Positions 15,302-16,947 of a DNA stretch of 16,947 nt are shown here, in pieces. This DNA comes from Rubrolithibacter sp043763625. GTDB taxonomy: Bacteria > Bacteroidota > Bacteroidia > Sphingobacteriales > Sphingobacteriaceae. Within the stretch, counting starts at the first letter, position 1. Every line of letters begins with the position of its first letter. The position numbers and the translations under genes are program-made. The notes under the pieces were generated by a model that worked only from the letters and a program-made list of their open reading frames with translations, was not told the DNA's origin and ran no database searches. The stretch is from contig JAYULL010000039.1 in assembly GCA_043763625.1 (NCBI GenBank), positions 1 through 16,947 on the forward strand. Reading direction: 5' to 3'.

Positions 15302-15433
15302 CTATTTCTTCTTTGGAGTAGGAGCGTCTGTCGTTGAAACTGATTTTTTACCCGATTGATAGTCTGAACCCGGCTTTTTACCTTCAGTGCTTGCTGCTTT
15401 CTTTACGTTTTTGCCGCCTTTGTCTTTGCTCAT
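15302..15433 (-). CDS. 43-residue Lys-rich hypothetical protein
   Basis: ATG at 15433-15431 to TAG at 15304-15302. The product is very basic and hydrophilic (MSKDKGGKNVKKAAS at the start, GKKPGSDYQSGKKSV in the middle, PTPKKK at the end), with many Lys, Ser and Gly, no hydrophobic core and no Cys, so it is probably disordered. I recall similar short M-S-K-D-K-G-G-K-N proteins as unnamed hypotheticals in Bacteroidota genomes; the function is unknown. Support: a clean ATG, a coherent repeated K/G/S composition ending in a poly-Lys tail, and a weak terminator just downstream. Nucleic-acid binding is a guess from charge alone. It is unlinked to the decayed genes around it. Confidence 0.6.
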   Translation of the reverse strand: MSKDKGGKNVKKAASTEGKKPGSDYQSGKKSVSTTDAPTPKKK

Positions 15434-15696
15434 AATATTGGTTTTTAATGTTATTAAAATGTCTACTGTTGCTTTTGTATTAAGATTAACAAGATGTAAA
15501 TTTTCTTTAAAAAAGAAGGCTTTTTATACAAAAAGGTTTTAATAAAATTAATCGGGAGATTTTTAATCGTTTAAGCAAGCTTACACTTATTAGCAAAGCT
15601 CATTTACGAGTGTTAGAGGTCGCCACGAAAACCTAACGGAACAACAAAATAAACCGGTGAAGGGCCGCGGAAGATACTCCACCAAAAAATACACCC
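15434..15696. other. AT-rich intergenic region upstream of the Lys-rich gene
   Basis: 263 bases, strongly AT-rich near 15480-15560. Short A/T stems occur (TTCTTT-AAA-AAAGAA near 15503, CTTTTT/AAAAAG near 15520). I see no open frame, RNA gene or consensus promoter here. Confidence 0.4.
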
Positions 15697-16416
15697 TTAA
15701 GAAATTAAACCACCGCCTTTTCTTAGTTCGGCTACCCAATAAATCCGTTCTGCTTCTCCTAACATTTTGCTTTTAATCATTTCTGAATTTCGGGTAATTT
15801 TAACTATGTACAATTTGCATTTCTCCACTAAGCTCTTAAATATAGATTCGTTGTACTTGGTGAAACCGTATTCCGTGAAGGGCAATCGGTTCATGGTTTC
15901 TTTGTCCACAAATGTTATACAGAGAAGTCCGTCCGGCTTTAAAACCCGGTTCAATTCGTTCAGCAGCTCAACCGGTTGTTTCCAAAAATAGATTGTATTA
16001 ACGGTAAAGATTTTATCAAATGAATTATCCGGAAACGGAATATCAGTTCCGTTATAGATCCGGAAGTCGGCTAATTTGTCTAAGCCGGTTTCTTTGCTGT
16101 ATTTTTCGGCTTCCCGGTTCATTACCTCCGAAATGTCAAGGCCTGAATAGCGTAAGTTACCGGCGCCGGTAAGAAGCTCTCCCACATGGTTAGCATTCCC
16201 GTGGCCTAATTCGAGAATATAGTCCTTGTCGCGAAGCGATGAGTGTTCAAATGTCTTTCTTATCATCGAGTTATTGGTGGTATTCATCTCCACCCCGATT
16301 CGAATTCCCGGCTCACCTTCCGGCTTTCCAAGCTGGGCCGCCAATTCTTTTAATTCACGGTCAGACATCCCTTTGTCTGCATTATTGCCGGTTTCGGTTT
16401 TAGTAATGTCTTTCAT
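15697..16416 (-). CDS. Class I SAM-dependent methyltransferase (Methyltransferase_11 type)
   Basis: 239-residue cytoplasmic enzyme transferring a methyl group from S-adenosylmethionine to an unknown acceptor. Rossmann-fold signatures: motif I ILELGHGNANHV (67-78), acidic ribose-binding residue in YSGLDIS (90-96, Asp94), IPFPDNSFDKIFTVNTIYFW (126-145) as motifs II/III, and ELNRVLKPDGLLCITFVD (154-171). The N-terminal LAAQLGKPEGEPGIRIGVEMN (25-45) is the lead-in seen in a common Bacteroidota subgroup. Motif I has GHGNAN where ExGxGxG is usual, which is tolerated in that subgroup. Met17 is an alternative start, since the first 16 residues are polar and variable. It is monocistronic, with no gene nearby suggesting the acceptor. 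Confidence 0.87.
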   Translation of the reverse strand: MKDITKTETGNNADKGMSDRELKELAAQLGKPEGEPGIRIGVEMNTTNNSMIRKTFEHSSLRDKDYILELGHGNANHVGELLTGAGNLRYSGLDISEVMNREAEKYSKETGLDKLADFRIYNGTDIPFPDNSFDKIFTVNTIYFWKQPVELLNELNRVLKPDGLLCITFVDKETMNRLPFTEYGFTKYNESIFKSLVEKCKLYIVKITRNSEMIKSKMLGEAERIYWVAELRKGGGLIS

Positions 16417-16523
16417 GTAATTCGGGTAATAGCAGGTTTTGTATTAGGCAGGGAATTTACAGTTTTTTCTCTCCAATCCTCAGCATAGCGGTTTGTGTTC
16501 CGGTGGAACTTTTTATCTGGCCG

Positions 16524-16630
16524 TTTCCCGCTTTAGGGCGGGCCGGGCTATTTGCTGTATCTTTTTTGCTGCCTACCCTTTCCCCCGACTGCAAAAAAGG
16601 ATGCCGCTTCTATCCCTAACGGAAGGGCTG
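16524..16630. repeat. Hairpin-rich dispersed-type element, containing 17-bp repeat copy 2
   Basis: About 105 non-coding bases with nested structure. First comes hairpin CCCGC-TTTAGG-GCGGG (16527-16542). Next is a longer stem ATCTTTTTTGC (16559-16569) with GCAAAAAAGGAT (16591-16602), one bulged G and a 21-base loop. The segment GCCGCTTCTATCCCTAA (16603-16619) follows, identical to 15158-15174. The style (GC hairpin, T6/A6 stem, TATCCCTAACG end) resembles intergenic repeats I recall from other Bacteroidota genomes, but copy number cannot be judged from one window. The boundaries are approximate. Open frames across it are incidental. Confidence 0.5.
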
Positions 16631-16821
16631 CCGGGATCGGAACTCTTCGGGAAGAATCATCTTAGGTTTTTCAAGCAAGGGCGACAAGCTCGAGGTAACA
16701 AGGAAACCTACCGGCTGTTGGTGAGGCAACAATAACTGCACGTTTAAAGAGATTAGCAGAGACTGCTTCACATATATCCCTATATTGGGACTATATTAAT
16801 CCAAACGAATAGCGAAGCATA
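16631..16821. other. Intergenic region before the right-edge gene
   Basis: No gene seen. An imperfect hairpin TCCC-TATATT-GGGA (16777-16790) with AT-rich flanks lies 30-45 bases before the next ATG. No TAnnTTTG box is present. Confidence 0.35.
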
Positions 16822-16947
16822 ATGATACCCTTTGAACTGACGAATGACCAACGCCGGCATTTTGGACTTGACCCAATAAAATCTGATTGGGAAATAGTTC
16901 CTCTTAAAGGAGACACCTACAGGCCTGAAAGCATTTTGTATTTTGAA
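16822..16947 (+). CDS. Conserved hypothetical protein, N-terminal part only
   Basis: Open from ATG 16822 to the window edge (42 codons). It begins MIPFELTNDQRRHFGLDP, followed by SDWEIVPLKGDTYRPESIL and YFE. This opening (PFELTNxQRxxFGLxP, then W-E/D and a YRPxSILYF-like strand) is one I recognise from unnamed Bacteroidota proteins of roughly 200 residues, with no known function; the rest is outside the window. No signal peptide or membrane segment is present in the visible part, so it is probably cytoplasmic. Confidence 0.6.
   Translation, partial: MIPFELTNDQRRHFGLDPIKSDWEIVPLKGDTYRPESILYFE

Noticed and set aside
16493..16735. Plus-strand open frame of 80 codons
   Set aside because: It runs straight through the hairpin-rich repeat and has Cys/Phe/Arg-rich composition unlike a protein; an incidental frame.

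Overview
The window reads as a chromosome segment of a Bacteroidota bacterium, most likely in the Sphingobacteriales/Chitinophagales range (the order is inferred). Three things point there. Two promoters match the Bacteroidota sigma-factor pattern TTTG-N18-TAnnTTTG, at 2042-2071 and 11452-11481. The outer-membrane TonB-dependent receptor carries an N-terminal carboxypeptidase-regulatory-like extension. The gene set is also typical: VF530 protein, an AraC regulator with an uncharacterised N-terminal domain, a PVC-type haem-binding dehydrogenase, GH127 glycosidases and a very small Lys-rich protein. Base composition is moderate (low 40s % GC by eye). I saw no tRNA, rRNA, CRISPR array, prophage or intact insertion sequence.

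Layout. 1-1230 (-): MFS metabolite:H+ symporter, C-terminus outside the window. 1404-1955 (-): small protein of the uracil-DNA-glycosylase-like superfamily. 2144-2362 (+): VF530 protein with its own promoter. 2562-3581 (+): secreted GH5 cellulase-type hydrolase, convergent with 3790-6918 (-), a 1042-residue exported propeller/HEAT/cytochrome c protein; the gap between them holds a coherent reading frame without an ATG. 7151-7855 (-) and 7943-8740 (-): a membrane-anchored cupin preceded by an AraC-family regulator, probably co-transcribed and closed by a hairpin. 9041-10165 (-): exported beta-propeller protein. 10624-11136 (+): stand-alone GAF-domain protein. 11506-14184 (+): TonB-dependent receptor.

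The right-hand part, from 14185 on, is a zone of decay. Directly after the receptor stop codon, in the same frame, lies the C-terminal end of a GH127-type beta-L-arabinofuranosidase. After a hairpin comes the N-terminal end of a second GH127 protein, cut off after 76 residues. A fragment of an IS200-like/RAYT transposase follows, still carrying its HUH motif and abutting a 17-bp sequence that recurs 1.4 kb away inside a hairpin-rich element. Among these remnants are a 43-residue Lys-rich protein (15302-15433), a SAM-dependent methyltransferase (15697-16416) and the start of a conserved hypothetical protein at the right edge.

How the genes fit together. The receptor plus two GH127 remnants look like the skeleton of a former arabinose-containing glycan utilisation locus whose enzymes were deleted while uptake survived. 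The GH5 enzyme, the haem dehydrogenase and the symporter are compatible with a plant-polymer-degrading lifestyle but do not form one operon. I found no convincing new multi-gene system. The most informative observations are the paired GH127 scars, the RAYT fragment with its associated repeat, and the reading frame between the two convergent genes.
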